From UBA10649 sp965227045 (GTDB lineage Bacteria; Actinomycetota; Actinomycetes; S36-B12), in assembly GCA_965227045.1 (NCBI GenBank), contig OZ245718.1, positions 434,001 to 498,000 of the forward strand: DNA of 64,000 nt, read 5' to 3'. This document shows, one piece after another, positions 1-8,983 of this stretch. A program made the position numbers and the translations under genes. Under the pieces are notes generated by a model. The model searched no databases. It was given only the letters and a program-made list of their open reading frames with translations, and was not told the origin of the DNA. Position 1 is the first letter of the stretch. Every line of letters starts with the position of its first letter.

Positions 1-2
1 GA

Positions 3-821
3 CTCGATGGCTTCGAGGAGCGATCCTCGGTGCGCACCTGGCTCTACCGCATCGCGACCAACCGATGCCTCAATCACCTTCGTGCGGATACTCGCAGGGA
101 GGTCGCACTCCCCTCGGGGGTGCCCGCACCGTCAAGCCTCGGAGAGCTGGCCTGGCTCCAGCCGTTTCCCGACTCCGTACTCTTCGACCTTCCCGACGAT
201 GATCCTGGCCCCGAGGCACAGTACGAATCGCGTGACGCGATCACCCTTGCCTTCATCACGGCAGCGCAGTGCCTCCCACCCCGTCAGCGAGCCGTCCTCA
301 TCCTTCGCGACGTACTGGGCTACCGGGCACGCGAAACTGCGGAACTCACGGGGATGTCCGTCGATGCAGTGAACAGCGCACTCAAGCGTGCGCGACTGGC
401 GATGGATGCGCGATCCGCCGGGCCAGCGCGCGCACTGGCGAACACTGCCGTCGACGACGAGCTCGTCGGCCGATTCGTCGAGGCGTTCGTTGCCTTCGAT
501 GTCGACGCGATGGTCGCGTTGATGTCCGACGATGTGTGGCTTCGCATGCCGCCGATGCCGTTCGAGTACCACGGCCGCGACGCGGCTCGTCAGTTCTTCA
601 CGGCCATTGCCCGTCAACGTCGTTCGAAGCCGGTGATCGTGATGACGGGGGCGAATACGCAGCCGGCCTGGGGGGAGTACCGAGCCGAACCGGCCGGCGG
701 AGTCCTGCACCTCACCGGCCTGGAAGTGATCACGATCCGCAACGGGCGGATTAGCGAACTGATCCGGTTCGAGAGTGGTGTCGCGCCGTGGTTTGGCCTG
801 CCTCGGACGCTAGATGCGTGA
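3..821 (+). CDS. ECF RNA polymerase sigma factor with SnoaL-like C-terminal domain (5' partial)
   Basis: The reading frame is open from the window edge and enters with DGFEERSSVRTWLYRIATN, the conserved sigma-70 region 2 segment, so the true start lies upstream. Region 4 follows (LPPRQRAVLILRDVLGYRARETAELTG, a helix-turn-helix that contacts the -35 element). After it comes a SnoaL-like domain of about 110 residues (LVGRFVEAFVAFDVDAMVAL). ECF factors with this tail (SigG/SigJ-like, ECF56/ECF41-type) use the domain to modulate activity instead of a classical anti-sigma factor; this is family knowledge. The next gene starts 23 bases downstream and may be cotranscribed. The exact ECF group is uncertain. 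Confidence 0.85.
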   Translation, partial: LDGFEERSSVRTWLYRIATNRCLNHLRADTRREVALPSGVPAPSSLGELAWLQPFPDSVLFDLPDDDPGPEAQYESRDAITLAFITAAQCLPPRQRAVLILRDVLGYRARETAELTGMSVDAVNSALKRARLAMDARSAGPARALANTAVDDELVGRFVEAFVAFDVDAMVALMSDDVWLRMPPMPFEYHGRDAARQFFTAIARQRRSKPVIVMTGANTQPAWGEYRAEPAGGVLHLTGLEVITIRNGRISELIRFESGVAPWFGLPRTLDA

Positions 822-844
822 CGACTCGACGAAGGGGAAGCCTG

Positions 845-1603
845 ATGGACGCACGAATAGACGAGCTGGCCGTTCTCGCGGCTGCGCTACGAGACTTGCA
901 CGCCGGGCCGATGCTGGTCCTGCCTAACGTCTGGGACGCGGGCAGCGCGCAGGTCGTTGCGGAGGCGGGATTTCCCGCAGCGGCCACCGCAAGCGCGGCA
1001 GTCACCGCGATGCTGGGATTTCCCGATGGACAGGGTGCGCCGTGGCAGGAGATGTTCGCGGCCAATGCCCGCATAGCCCGTGCCGTCTCGGTCCCGGTCT
1101 CGATGGATGCAGAAGGTGGCTATGGGTTGAGCCCGTCGGATCTCGTCGAGCAGCTGGTGGGTATCGGCGTCGTCGGATGCAACCTCGAGGACACCGACCA
1201 CGACGGTGGTGGACTGCTGGACGCCGAGGCCCACGGCGACTGGCTTCGCGAGGTGCGCGAGGCCGCGACCCGAATCGGCGTGCCGTTGGTCATCAACGCG
1301 CGAGTGGACGTGTTCCTCCCCTCCAGCGGCATCGAGGACGGTGATCGATTGTCCGAGGCCATTCGCAGGGGTCGGCTGTACCGCGAGGCCGGAGCCGACT
1401 GCGTCTACCCGATAGCTGTCCGCGATCGAGAGACGATCGCGACTCTGGTCAAGGAGATCGACGCGCCCATCAACGGCAATCCGAGCGCTGAGCTCGGTCT
1501 GCAGGACTTGGCGGCGGTCGGGGTCGCACGAGTCTCGTACGGACCAACGTTCTATCGAGCCGGACTGGCCGAGTTCGCGCGCGCCATTCGCTCCCTGACC
1601 TAG
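845..1603 (+). CDS. Isocitrate lyase/PEP mutase superfamily protein
   Basis: A 252-residue TIM-barrel protein of the PEP mutase/isocitrate lyase superfamily, whose members make or break C-C or C-P bonds next to a carboxylate using Mg2+. Characteristic segments are LPNVWDAGSAQVVAEAGF near the N-terminus, the metal-site region VSMDAEGGYG, NLEDTDHD, and VINARVDVF. It lacks the KKCGH motif of isocitrate lyase, so it belongs to the PEP-mutase-like group found widely in actinobacteria. The substrate cannot be told from sequence. ATG 845 was chosen over the upstream GTG 788 because AAGGGGAAG precedes it and the earlier start would overlap the sigma factor gene. Confidence 0.85.
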   Translation: MDARIDELAVLAAALRDLHAGPMLVLPNVWDAGSAQVVAEAGFPAAATASAAVTAMLGFPDGQGAPWQEMFAANARIARAVSVPVSMDAEGGYGLSPSDLVEQLVGIGVVGCNLEDTDHDGGGLLDAEAHGDWLREVREAATRIGVPLVINARVDVFLPSSGIEDGDRLSEAIRRGRLYREAGADCVYPIAVRDRETIATLVKEIDAPINGNPSAELGLQDLAAVGVARVSYGPTFYRAGLAEFARAIRSLT

Positions 1604-1608
1604 GCCCG

Positions 1609-1676
1609 CTCGTTGAGTGGCCAGTTGTGGGGGTCCGCCGCAGGCGGACAACCCCCACAACTGGCCACTCAACGAG
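1609..1676. repeat. Long palindromic repeat, copy 1
   Basis: Two perfect 26-base inverted arms (1609-1634 and 1651-1676) enclose a 16-base centre that itself holds a TCCGCC/GGCGGA hairpin. The core GAGTGGCCAGTTGTGGGGG is shared with the elements at 8304-8367 and 55406-55471. It lies between two convergent genes, so a role as bidirectional terminator is possible, but the sequence conservation between copies points to a repeat family. Confidence 0.85.
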
Positions 1677-1697
1677 GCTTCGCGTGACGGTCCCGCT

Positions 1698-3374
1698 CTA
1701 GGAGCGGTCCGCGATCCAGGAGTCAACGACGGAGCCCAGCACGGCCAGCGGCAAGGCACCGGCGGCGAGCACCAGGTCGTGGAAGGCCTTGATGTCGAAC
1801 GCCTCGCCGAGAGCCTCGGTCGCCCGTGCCCGCAGCGCCTCGATCTCCATGCGCCCGGTCATGTACGACAGCGCCTGGCCGGGCATCGCGATGTAGCGAT
1901 CGATCTCCGACTCGACGTCGATCGGCGCGACAGGCGTGTTGTCGAGCATGTAGTCGACCGCTCGCTGACGCGACCAGCCGAACGCATGCATGCCGGTGTC
2001 GACTACGAGCCGCGACGCACGCCAGACATCGGCCGACAGCATGCCCATGCGCTGCAGGTCTGACGAGTACAGGCCCATCTCGTCAGCGAGGCGCTCGGAG
2101 TACAGGCCCCAGCCCTCGACGTACGCGGTGAACAAGGAGAGTCTGCGGATCATCGGCAGGTCGGGAGTCTCCAGCGCAATGCTGATCTGGAAGTGATGCC
2201 CGGGAACTGCCTCGTGGTACGCGACGGACTCCAGATCGAAGGACGTGCGCTCCTCCGGCTTGTTGACGTTCGTGTAGTACGTGCCGGGCCGCGAGCCATC
2301 GAGTGCGGGCTGCATGTAGTACGCGGGTGCGGCGTCGGCGGCTTCGAGTTCTGGGATCGCCTCGAGCGCGCAGACGGCAACAGGCAGGCGGCCGAACCAG
2401 TCAACTGATGCCGCCTCGGCGCGGCGCACTGTGGCCTCGGCCGCGTCGAGGATCTCCTGCGACGTGCTCCAACGCAGGTCGGGATCGTTCTGCAGCCGAT
2501 CGAAGATCTCCCGAACATCGGTCGTGCCGAACAGCCGGTCGCCGAGCTCGCGGAACTCCGCATGAACCCGCTCGACCATCTCGACGCCGGTGCGATGAAG
2601 GTCCTCGGGCGTGCGATCCGTCGTGGTGTGAAGTCGGACGAGACCGGCGTAGCGGGCCAGCCCGTCGGGCAGGTGAACCAGGCCGACCTCGTCGACGGAG
2701 CGGCCACTGGGCAGCACCTCGGTCGCCAGGATCTCCCGGTGGCCGACATAGGCGGGGTTCACGATGTCGGTCAGGATTGCGGCCTGCTCCTCGCGCCACG
2801 CGTCGGCGCCATCCCAGTCCGCCGGCGGCTCGATCGCCAGCGGGTTCGGGTCAGCGGCAAGGAAGCGGTCGATCTGGTCGATCGCTGTCTGCACGAGATG
2901 CGCGACGGGCGTCAGGCCCTTGGCGCGACCTGCGGCAAGGCGCTCGGCTGCCTGGTTCAAGAATCTGGGGATCTCGCGTAGCCGGGCGAGGTAGTCGTTC
3001 GCCTCGGTCGGGTTCGTCGCGACGACCATGTGTACGTAGGTGAGGACGATCGACGACGGCGCGACTGGAAATGCCGACGACGTGTACTCGATGCCCCCAG
3101 CCGCAGCAGCGCCGTCGGTGTACTCGGTCTGCGCGATGATGACCGCTCGCGTGAGCGCGTCCTGCTCGCTCAGTGAGGCAGGGTCAACCGCCTGCGCAGC
3201 CGCCCGGATCTCGGCACGGTCTTTCGTGAGCGCGGCTTCCTGCGCGGCCGAGAGGTCGGCCAGATCACGGTCGTACTCTCGGAATCCGATCAGCGTGCCT
3301 TCGAGGGGCTCGGCGCCGAGCATGTGGCGAAGAAGGCGCTCGGCAATGTCAGCGATGGTTGCGGAGTTCGTCAT
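1698..3374 (-). CDS. DUF885 family metallopeptidase-like protein
   Basis: About 558 residues, typical of DUF885 proteins, which resemble M3/M32-type zinc carboxypeptidases. The zinc-binding signature is YHEAVPGHHFQ (HExxxGHH form), with the conserved YVEGWGLYSERLADEMG downstream. There is no signal peptide, so it is probably cytoplasmic. ATG 3374 is preferred; GTG 3383 lies three codons upstream. The gene is convergent with the PEP-mutase-like gene and divergent from the DUF2332 gene. The peptide substrate is unknown. Confidence 0.85.
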   Translation of the reverse strand: MTNSATIADIAERLLRHMLGAEPLEGTLIGFREYDRDLADLSAAQEAALTKDRAEIRAAAQAVDPASLSEQDALTRAVIIAQTEYTDGAAAAGGIEYTSSAFPVAPSSIVLTYVHMVVATNPTEANDYLARLREIPRFLNQAAERLAAGRAKGLTPVAHLVQTAIDQIDRFLAADPNPLAIEPPADWDGADAWREEQAAILTDIVNPAYVGHREILATEVLPSGRSVDEVGLVHLPDGLARYAGLVRLHTTTDRTPEDLHRTGVEMVERVHAEFRELGDRLFGTTDVREIFDRLQNDPDLRWSTSQEILDAAEATVRRAEAASVDWFGRLPVAVCALEAIPELEAADAAPAYYMQPALDGSRPGTYYTNVNKPEERTSFDLESVAYHEAVPGHHFQISIALETPDLPMIRRLSLFTAYVEGWGLYSERLADEMGLYSSDLQRMGMLSADVWRASRLVVDTGMHAFGWSRQRAVDYMLDNTPVAPIDVESEIDRYIAMPGQALSYMTGRMEIEALRARATEALGEAFDIKAFHDLVLAAGALPLAVLGSVVDSWIADRS

Positions 3375-3436
3375 TCCGCACACGCTAGAGCCTGAGGTGC
3401 GGTCCTGCGACAGGACCTCGTGGCTAGGGTGACGGC

Positions 3437-4483
3437 GTGTCCGATCGTGCGCAGACGTGGCAGCGAGAGCACGACGATGCGGAAGTCGCGATCGTCGACG
3501 CTCTGTCCTGGCATACGGAGTTCATTCGCGGTGCCGGCTCGCCGGTAGCGGCGTTGATCACAGAAGCAATACGCGACGACGTACGAGATGGCGGTCCGCT
3601 GGCATCAGTGCTCCCCGAGCGCGTCCGGTTCGGTGACTTGGTCAGCCTTCGGGTGATGGCGGCCGTCCATCGGCTCGCGATCGAGCGCCAGGCGCCTCGG
3701 GTCGCACTGCACCTGCCGACCCTCGGCGGAACTCCGCCCTCGACGGACGCGGACCGCGCACAGTTGTCCGCCGCAGTCGTCGACGCGCTCGTTGCTCACG
3801 AGGACGTCCTGCTGGCGAGCGTGGCGCAGACTCCGCAGACGAATGAGACAGGACGCTCAGCGCTGCTTCGGTGCGCGCTGTCGCAGCTCGACACCGATCG
3901 ACCGGTCAGACTGCGAGAGATCGGGACCTCGGCCGGGCTCAATCTGCGGGCCGACCACCTGCCGGGGAACCCGGAGCTCGAGGCCTGTCCACTCCCGCCG
4001 ATCCTCGACCGCGTCGGATGCGACCTGCATCCGATCGACCCGACGACGACCGAGGGCCGGGTGACGTTGTCCTCCTACATCTGGGTCGACGACGTGGAAC
4101 GCTTCGAGCGGCTGCGCCGGGCGCTCGTCGTTGCCGAGCAGATACCCGCGACCCTGGTCACGGAGAACGCGGTCGACTTCGTCGAGAACCTCGAACTCGT
4201 CGACGGCACGACGACTCTGCTGTGGCACAGCGCGTTCTGGACCTACCTGCCCGATCCCGTGCGCGCGCGCATCACAGCGGCGATCGAGCGCCTCGGTCGC
4301 CAGGCGAGTGCCGACCGGCACTTTGCCTACGCGTCATGGGAGTTCTCGGGCGACATTGCCGACCACCGACCCGAGTTCTTCCTGAGCTTCACCACCTGGC
4401 AGGGCGACCCGAGCGACGGTCAGGTGTTGCTGCTCGCGTCGGGTGACAGCCATGGCACGTCCTCGGAGCTGATCAGAGACTGA
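3437..4483 (+). CDS. DUF2332 domain-containing protein
   Basis: A 348-residue protein matching the actinobacterial DUF2332 family. It starts with a helical N-terminal part (SWHTEFIRGAGSPVAALI). The middle has RLREIGTSAGLNLRADH, which resembles the glycine-rich SAM-binding segment of a Rossmann-fold methyltransferase, and the end has LLWHSAFWTYLPDPVRARI. The function is unknown; a methyltransferase-like fold is an inference from the middle segment. The start is GTG. Its last 64 bases overlap the 3' end of the convergent gluQ gene. Confidence 0.75.
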   Translation: MSDRAQTWQREHDDAEVAIVDALSWHTEFIRGAGSPVAALITEAIRDDVRDGGPLASVLPERVRFGDLVSLRVMAAVHRLAIERQAPRVALHLPTLGGTPPSTDADRAQLSAAVVDALVAHEDVLLASVAQTPQTNETGRSALLRCALSQLDTDRPVRLREIGTSAGLNLRADHLPGNPELEACPLPPILDRVGCDLHPIDPTTTEGRVTLSSYIWVDDVERFERLRRALVVAEQIPATLVTENAVDFVENLELVDGTTTLLWHSAFWTYLPDPVRARITAAIERLGRQASADRHFAYASWEFSGDIADHRPEFFLSFTTWQGDPSDGQVLLLASGDSHGTSSELIRD

Positions 4484-5208
4484 AGCCGCGCACGTGCGAA
4501 GTCGTCGCGCGGCATGGGTCCGGTCGTCATCGTCGACTTCGAGAGCTTCCTGCCGTCGTCATCAGTGATGAGCCGGTGGTGGAGGAACAGCGCATTCGCG
4601 AAGTCATGCGCGTCGAAGTGCGGAGCGAGGAACCGCTGGATGTCGGTGGACTCGCGCAGGTCGTCACCGCGGACGACGTGGGTGGTGCCCAGATCGCGGT
4701 CCTCGATGATCGAGGCGAGGTGGTATGAAGGCAGGTCATCGCGGCGCCACAGCACCACGTCGCCGTGCGGAGTGGACGTCCGAAGCGCGGACTCGCCGGG
4801 AGCGAGGGCGTAGGCCTGTTCCCGGCACGACGCGACGCAAGTGTGACCGCCCGATGTGGCGATGGCCGTGCGGGTGCATCGGCAGGCGAAGGCGTCCATC
4901 CCGTTGGCACGGGCGGTGTCGAGTTCGGCTCGGTAGTACTCGGTCCGTGTCCGTAGCGAGTGATGAGCATCGAGATCGGAGCGACTGCGCGGCCCGTGCT
5001 GCCAGGCGATGTCCAGCCAGCCGAGGAGGTCGAAGATGTCGTCGGCGTACTCAGTGCGGCAACGATGGACATCAAGATCGTCGATCCGCAGCGCCACGTC
5101 CGCGCCGATCGACCGTGCGAGTGCGGAGACGAGTAGGAAGTTCAGGGCGTTGCCCTCGTGAAGGAAGCCGCTCGGCGTGGGAGCCAGTCGAGTGATCGCG
5201 CCGGTCAT
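4420..5208 (-). CDS. gluQ: Glutamyl-Q tRNA(Asp) synthetase-like protein
   Basis: A 262-residue truncated class I aminoacyl-tRNA synthetase that lacks the anticodon-binding domain, the hallmark of GluQ/YadB. This enzyme attaches glutamate to the queuosine base of tRNA(Asp). It has the HIGH-like PSGFLHEGNA (about residues 11-20), a zinc knuckle (CRC ... HTC ... SCR) and the KMSKS-like KLSKS near residue 228. It follows the plsC gene by 7 bases on the same strand, so the two are probably cotranscribed. The tRNA substrate is inferred from the family only. Confidence 0.8.
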   Translation of the reverse strand: MTGAITRLAPTPSGFLHEGNALNFLLVSALARSIGADVALRIDDLDVHRCRTEYADDIFDLLGWLDIAWQHGPRSRSDLDAHHSLRTRTEYYRAELDTARANGMDAFACRCTRTAIATSGGHTCVASCREQAYALAPGESALRTSTPHGDVVLWRRDDLPSYHLASIIEDRDLGTTHVVRGDDLRESTDIQRFLAPHFDAHDFANALFLHHRLITDDDGRKLSKSTMTTGPMPRDDFARARLQSLISSEDVPWLSPDASSNT

Positions 5209-5215
5209 GACCGCG

Positions 5216-5944
5216 TCAGGTGCGCGATCCGTCGAGGTCTCTAGCCGCCTTCACGTTACGCGCGAACGCGTGCTCGTAGGGAAGGTCACCCAGGTCGACC
5301 AAAGCCTTCGTCACGGTCTGGGTCAGTTCCTCGGCATCCATCGTCCGCGCATCGACGTCGAGTCTGGGGGAGATGCGAACCGTGACGCGCTGGCGGCCGC
5401 GGCGCTTGCCCTCATAGACCGTGGTGATCGCGTGAACGGGAACGTCTGGGCTGGTGAGCAGGACGGGGATGAGGACGCGGCGGTGCAGGCGATGCATCGT
5501 GCACTTGTCGGGGGAGCGGGTGCCCTCGGGGTACAGCCCGACCTTGCCGCCGTCCTCGAGCGTGCGTCGGGCCATGTCGAGCGCCCACCTCGTCGAGGCC
5601 TCGTCGCCGCGGCGGAGCGGGATCTGGCCCATGAGCCGGAAGAAGATGGCTCCGCGGTTCTCGAAGACCTCGACCTTGGCGAAGGCGGTCACGCGCCACC
5701 AGTGGCTCATCACCGCGACGACGGGATCCATCGCCGAGACGTGGTTGCCCACCAGGATCGCCGCGCCCGGCGCGACGTGCTCGGATCCGGTGACGTCGAC
5801 GGCGAGTCTGGCTCTCAGGACCCTCATCGCTGCAATCGTCGCCCAGTAGGTCCTGGCCCGTCCCGGGCGTCCGATTCGGGTGCCCGGGTAGAGCTCGTGG
5901 CCCTCGGCCAGGGCGCTGTCATAGCTCGCGGAGGTCGACGTCAT
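5216..5944 (-). CDS. 1-acyl-sn-glycerol-3-phosphate acyltransferase (PlsC family), paralogue A
   Basis: A 242-residue acyltransferase that would transfer an acyl group to lysophosphatidate or a similar acceptor at the membrane. Motif I is GNHVSAMDP (NHx4D) and motif III is YPEGTRSPD, both intact. It is clearly paralogous to the gene at 16467-17168, sharing the GDEAST and MHRLHRRVL blocks. A GGAGGT sits almost directly against ATG 5944, so the start could be slightly off. It is upstream of gluQ in an apparent two-gene operon. Confidence 0.87.
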   Translation of the reverse strand: MTSTSASYDSALAEGHELYPGTRIGRPGRARTYWATIAAMRVLRARLAVDVTGSEHVAPGAAILVGNHVSAMDPVVAVMSHWWRVTAFAKVEVFENRGAIFFRLMGQIPLRRGDEASTRWALDMARRTLEDGGKVGLYPEGTRSPDKCTMHRLHRRVLIPVLLTSPDVPVHAITTVYEGKRRGRQRVTVRISPRLDVDARTMDAEELTQTVTKALVDLGDLPYEHAFARNVKAARDLDGSRT

Positions 5945-5982
5945 ACCTCCATCATGACCTGAACAGGTCGGAGTCCGACACT

Positions 5983-7821
5983 ATGGTCGAGGTCATGAGG
6001 GCGCGAGCGGGTCTGTCGGTCGTCGCCGTGGGCGTCCTCCTCGCCGTTTCGGGCTGCATCGGTGACTCCGAGGTCGCCCCGAGCGCCCCATCGGCGCCGG
6101 CAACCGGCTCGCAGAGCGGCGCACTCGAGGGTTCAGCTGCCGCGGACTGGGTGGAGTCCACGCTTGCGGGAATGACCATCGAGGAGAAGGTCGGCCAACT
6201 GTTCGTCACCCGCGTCTACGGGACCACTGCCGACACGACTGATCCGGACGCCGTCAAGCGCAACACCGAGGACCTCGGCGTGAGCAACGCGGTCGACGTT
6301 GTCGCCGCCTTCCACGTCGGTGGCATCGTGTACTTCGGGGAGAACGTCACGACGCCCACGGCGCTGGCGGAGTTCGGCAACGCGATCCAGTCACGGGTCG
6401 CGACTCAGCGCGTGGCGATCCCAGTTCTCACCTCGATCGACCAGGAGCAGGGCAACGTGGTGCGGGTCGGCCCGCCGGCGACGCAGTTCCCCGGGAGCAT
6501 GGCCCTCGGCGCTGGCCGCTCGCTCGCCGATGCCAACGCCGCCGCGCGCATCACGGGCGAGGAGTTGCGGGCGATGGGCGTGTTCCAGGACTACGCGCCC
6601 GTCGCCGACGTGAACGTCAATGCCGACAACCCCGTAATCGGCGTGCGGTCGTTCTCGTCGGCCCCGTCGCTCGTCGCGTCCATGGTCAAGGCGCAGATCC
6701 GTGGGTACCGCGACGGGGGAGTCGCGTCGACGGCCAAGCACTTCCCTGGTCACGGCGATACGGCGATCGACAGCCACACCGGGCTCCCGGTCATCACGCA
6801 CAACGCGAAGCGCGTCCGGAAAGTCGACCTGCGTCCGTTCCGTGCCGCGATCGCGGCCGGGGTGGACTCGATCATGACCGCGCACATCCAGGTGCCCGTT
6901 CTGGACCCGTCAGGGGATCCGGCGACGCTGTCGAAGCCGATCGTCACCGGCCTGTTGCGCAACGAACTGGGGTTCGATGGCGTGATCATCACGGACTCGC
7001 TGCGCATGGAGGGCGTGCGCACCAAGTACGGCGACGACCGGGTGCCAGTGCTGGCGATCCTGGCCGGAGTCGACCAACTGCTCGATCCGCCGAACCTGCC
7101 CGCCGCGTATACCGCAGTGCTGTCCGCCGTTGCCGCCGACGAGATTTCGATGGCTCGCCTGAACCAGTCAGTGCGCCGCATCCTCACCATGAAGGCCTCC
7201 CTTGGGCTGTCGTCGGTGGCCGGCGCGATGGTCGACGTCGCAGCGGTCGACAGCATCGTCGGGTCTGACGTGAACCGGGCCACCGCGACCCAGGTCACCG
7301 ATCGCACGACGACGGTCGTCGTCGATGACGACGCGCGTATCCCGATCGCTGACCTGTCGGGTGAGCGCGTGCTGGTCACCGGCTGGGGCAAGGCGGCGAT
7401 GACGACCCTCGCGAGCGACCTGCGCGCGGAGGGCGCCGATGTCACGGAGGTAGAGACGGGCATCGATCCCGATGCCGCCGCGGTGTCGTCAGCCGTCAGC
7501 GCTGCGGCGGACGTCGACCTCGTCATCGCGACGACGTACGAGGTGTCCCTGCACAAGGAGCAGTCCGTGCTCGTGAACGCCCTGATCGACGCGGACGCGC
7601 CGCTGATCGCGGTCGCGGCGGGCACGCCGTACGACGTGGCGCAGTTCCCCGACGTGCGGACGTTTGTCGCGACCTACTCGTATCAGCCGATCGCGATGGA
7701 CTCTTTGGTCCGAGTGCTCACCGGCGACGTGACCGCGGTGGGCCGCCTGCCTGTCGAGATCCCCGCAGCGGCACCGTCGCGAGCGGTGCTCTATCCGTTC
7801 GGCTGGCCCAAGGCGAGCTAG
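5983..7821 (+). CDS. Glycoside hydrolase family 3 lipoprotein (beta-N-acetylhexosaminidase-like)
   Basis: About 612 residues. The N-terminus has a hydrophobic stretch ending in a lipobox (LAVSGC), so it is predicted to be lipid-anchored outside the membrane. The GH3 domain holds the NagZ-type STAKHFPGHGDT motif, which carries the catalytic Asp/His dyad region, and the nucleophile segment IITDSLRMEGV. A C-terminal GH3_C-like domain of about 200 residues follows, unlike short NagZ. It likely removes N-acetylglucosamine from peptidoglycan or glycans; this is inferred from the family. ATG 5983 and ATG 5995 are both possible starts. Confidence 0.87.
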   Translation: MVEVMRARAGLSVVAVGVLLAVSGCIGDSEVAPSAPSAPATGSQSGALEGSAAADWVESTLAGMTIEEKVGQLFVTRVYGTTADTTDPDAVKRNTEDLGVSNAVDVVAAFHVGGIVYFGENVTTPTALAEFGNAIQSRVATQRVAIPVLTSIDQEQGNVVRVGPPATQFPGSMALGAGRSLADANAAARITGEELRAMGVFQDYAPVADVNVNADNPVIGVRSFSSAPSLVASMVKAQIRGYRDGGVASTAKHFPGHGDTAIDSHTGLPVITHNAKRVRKVDLRPFRAAIAAGVDSIMTAHIQVPVLDPSGDPATLSKPIVTGLLRNELGFDGVIITDSLRMEGVRTKYGDDRVPVLAILAGVDQLLDPPNLPAAYTAVLSAVAADEISMARLNQSVRRILTMKASLGLSSVAGAMVDVAAVDSIVGSDVNRATATQVTDRTTTVVVDDDARIPIADLSGERVLVTGWGKAAMTTLASDLRAEGADVTEVETGIDPDAAAVSSAVSAAADVDLVIATTYEVSLHKEQSVLVNALIDADAPLIAVAAGTPYDVAQFPDVRTFVATYSYQPIAMDSLVRVLTGDVTAVGRLPVEIPAAAPSRAVLYPFGWPKAS

Positions 7822-8246
7822 ACGCAGAACTCGTTTCCCTGCGGGTCGGCCATGGTGAGCCACTTCTGCGGCCCCTGCCAGCCCTCGTGCAGAACAGTCG
7901 CGCCCCGTTCGACGAGCCGGGCACGCAGTGCGTCGAGGTCCTCACCGTCGGCCTTGAGGTCGATGTGGACGCGATTCTTCCCGGACTTCTCCTCCGGCAC
8001 CCACTGGAACAGGATGCGGGGCGTTCCGGACGCGGAGTCTGGGCCGTTGATCGCCGAGCCCACCCGCCAGACGAGGGCACCTCGGTACTCCATCGTGTCG
8101 TCGTCGCTGGCATGCCCCTCGGCGACCATGCGCCGGATGAAGTCGGGGTCCTGAGGCTCGACTGTCCAGCCGAGGGTCTCGGCCCACCAGTCGGCCAGTG
8201 GGTGCGGTTCGTTGCTGTCAATGACGATCTGGACTCGAAGTGCCAT
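7818..8246 (-). CDS. VOC family (glyoxalase-like) protein
   Basis: A 142-residue protein of the vicinal oxygen chelate superfamily, glyoxalase-like domain type. It begins MALRVQIVIDSNEP and contains WAETLGWTV and the C-terminal LTMADPQGNEFCV, typical of this fold. ATG 8246 is chosen because the upstream extension runs through the palindromic repeat at 8304-8367 and looks non-coding. Its stop overlaps the convergent glycosidase gene by 4 bases. No substrate can be assigned. Confidence 0.85.
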   Translation of the reverse strand: MALRVQIVIDSNEPHPLADWWAETLGWTVEPQDPDFIRRMVAEGHASDDDTMEYRGALVWRVGSAINGPDSASGTPRILFQWVPEEKSGKNRVHIDLKADGEDLDALRARLVERGATVLHEGWQGPQKWLTMADPQGNEFCV

Positions 8247-8303
8247 ATGCGCAACGTACCCAGCGGGCCGACATCGCGAACACGAACTTGTGCCGCAAAT
8301 CCT

Positions 8304-8367
8304 CCGCGAGTGGGCACTTGTCGGGGCCAAAACCACCCGGCGGACCCCGACAAGTGCCCACTCGCGG
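8304..8367. repeat. Long palindromic repeat, copy 2
   Basis: Perfect 23-base inverted arms (8304-8326 and 8345-8367) flank an 18-base loop. The core GAGTGGGCACTTGTCGGGG matches the elements at 1609 and 55406 apart from C/G changes that are mirrored in both arms. Unlike the other two copies it sits between divergently transcribed genes, upstream of both starts, so it cannot be a simple terminator. Confidence 0.85.
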
Positions 8368-8413
8368 GGGTGGTTGAGGGGTCTGGTGCGGGTGGGTCGG
8401 CCACAATGACGGG

Positions 8414-8983
8414 GTGGAGAGCGCAATTCCGCTGGCGTTCACCGCATCGTGGGCCAGCGGGATCAACCCGTACCTGCTCGTGCTGCTCATGGGGATACTC
8501 GGGCGGTTCGCGGACATCGACGTGCCCGTCGGCCTCGAGCGCGTCGATGTCATCCTCATCTTCGCCGTGCTGACCGTCGTTGACACGATCGCCGACAAGG
8601 TGATGCTCGTCGACTCGGCCTGGGATGCCATCAACACCGTGATCCGGCCCATTGCCGGCGCTGTTGTGGCGGCGCTGATCGCCTCGCCGTACGTCGACAT
8701 CCCCACTGTCGCGATCGCTGCCGCGGGCGGAACGATCGCCCTCATCACGCACCTCGCGAAGGCGACGACGCGGCTCGCGGTCAACACGTCTCCAGAGCCC
8801 GCGAGCAACATCGCGGTCTCCGTATTGGAGGACCTCGCCGTGTGCGGCGTGGTCCTCGTAGCAGTCCTCAATCCTTGGGTCGCGGCGGCAATCGCGCTCG
8901 TGCTGCTCGTCACCGCCGTCGTGGTCGCACTGGCACTCGCGAAGGGCGTGCGCTCGCTGTGGCGCCTTAGGCTTCGGACATGA
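8414..8983 (+). CDS. DUF4126 family membrane protein
   Basis: A 189-residue integral membrane protein with about five hydrophobic segments, matching the DUF4126 family (ASWASGINPYLLVLLMGILG at the N-terminus, then a repeated small-residue-rich membrane core). The function of the family is unknown. GTG start. The stop overlaps the next start as ATGA, so the two genes are translationally coupled. Confidence 0.8.
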   Translation: MESAIPLAFTASWASGINPYLLVLLMGILGRFADIDVPVGLERVDVILIFAVLTVVDTIADKVMLVDSAWDAINTVIRPIAGAVVAALIASPYVDIPTVAIAAAGGTIALITHLAKATTRLAVNTSPEPASNIAVSVLEDLAVCGVVLVAVLNPWVAAAIALVLLVTAVVVALALAKGVRSLWRLRLRT

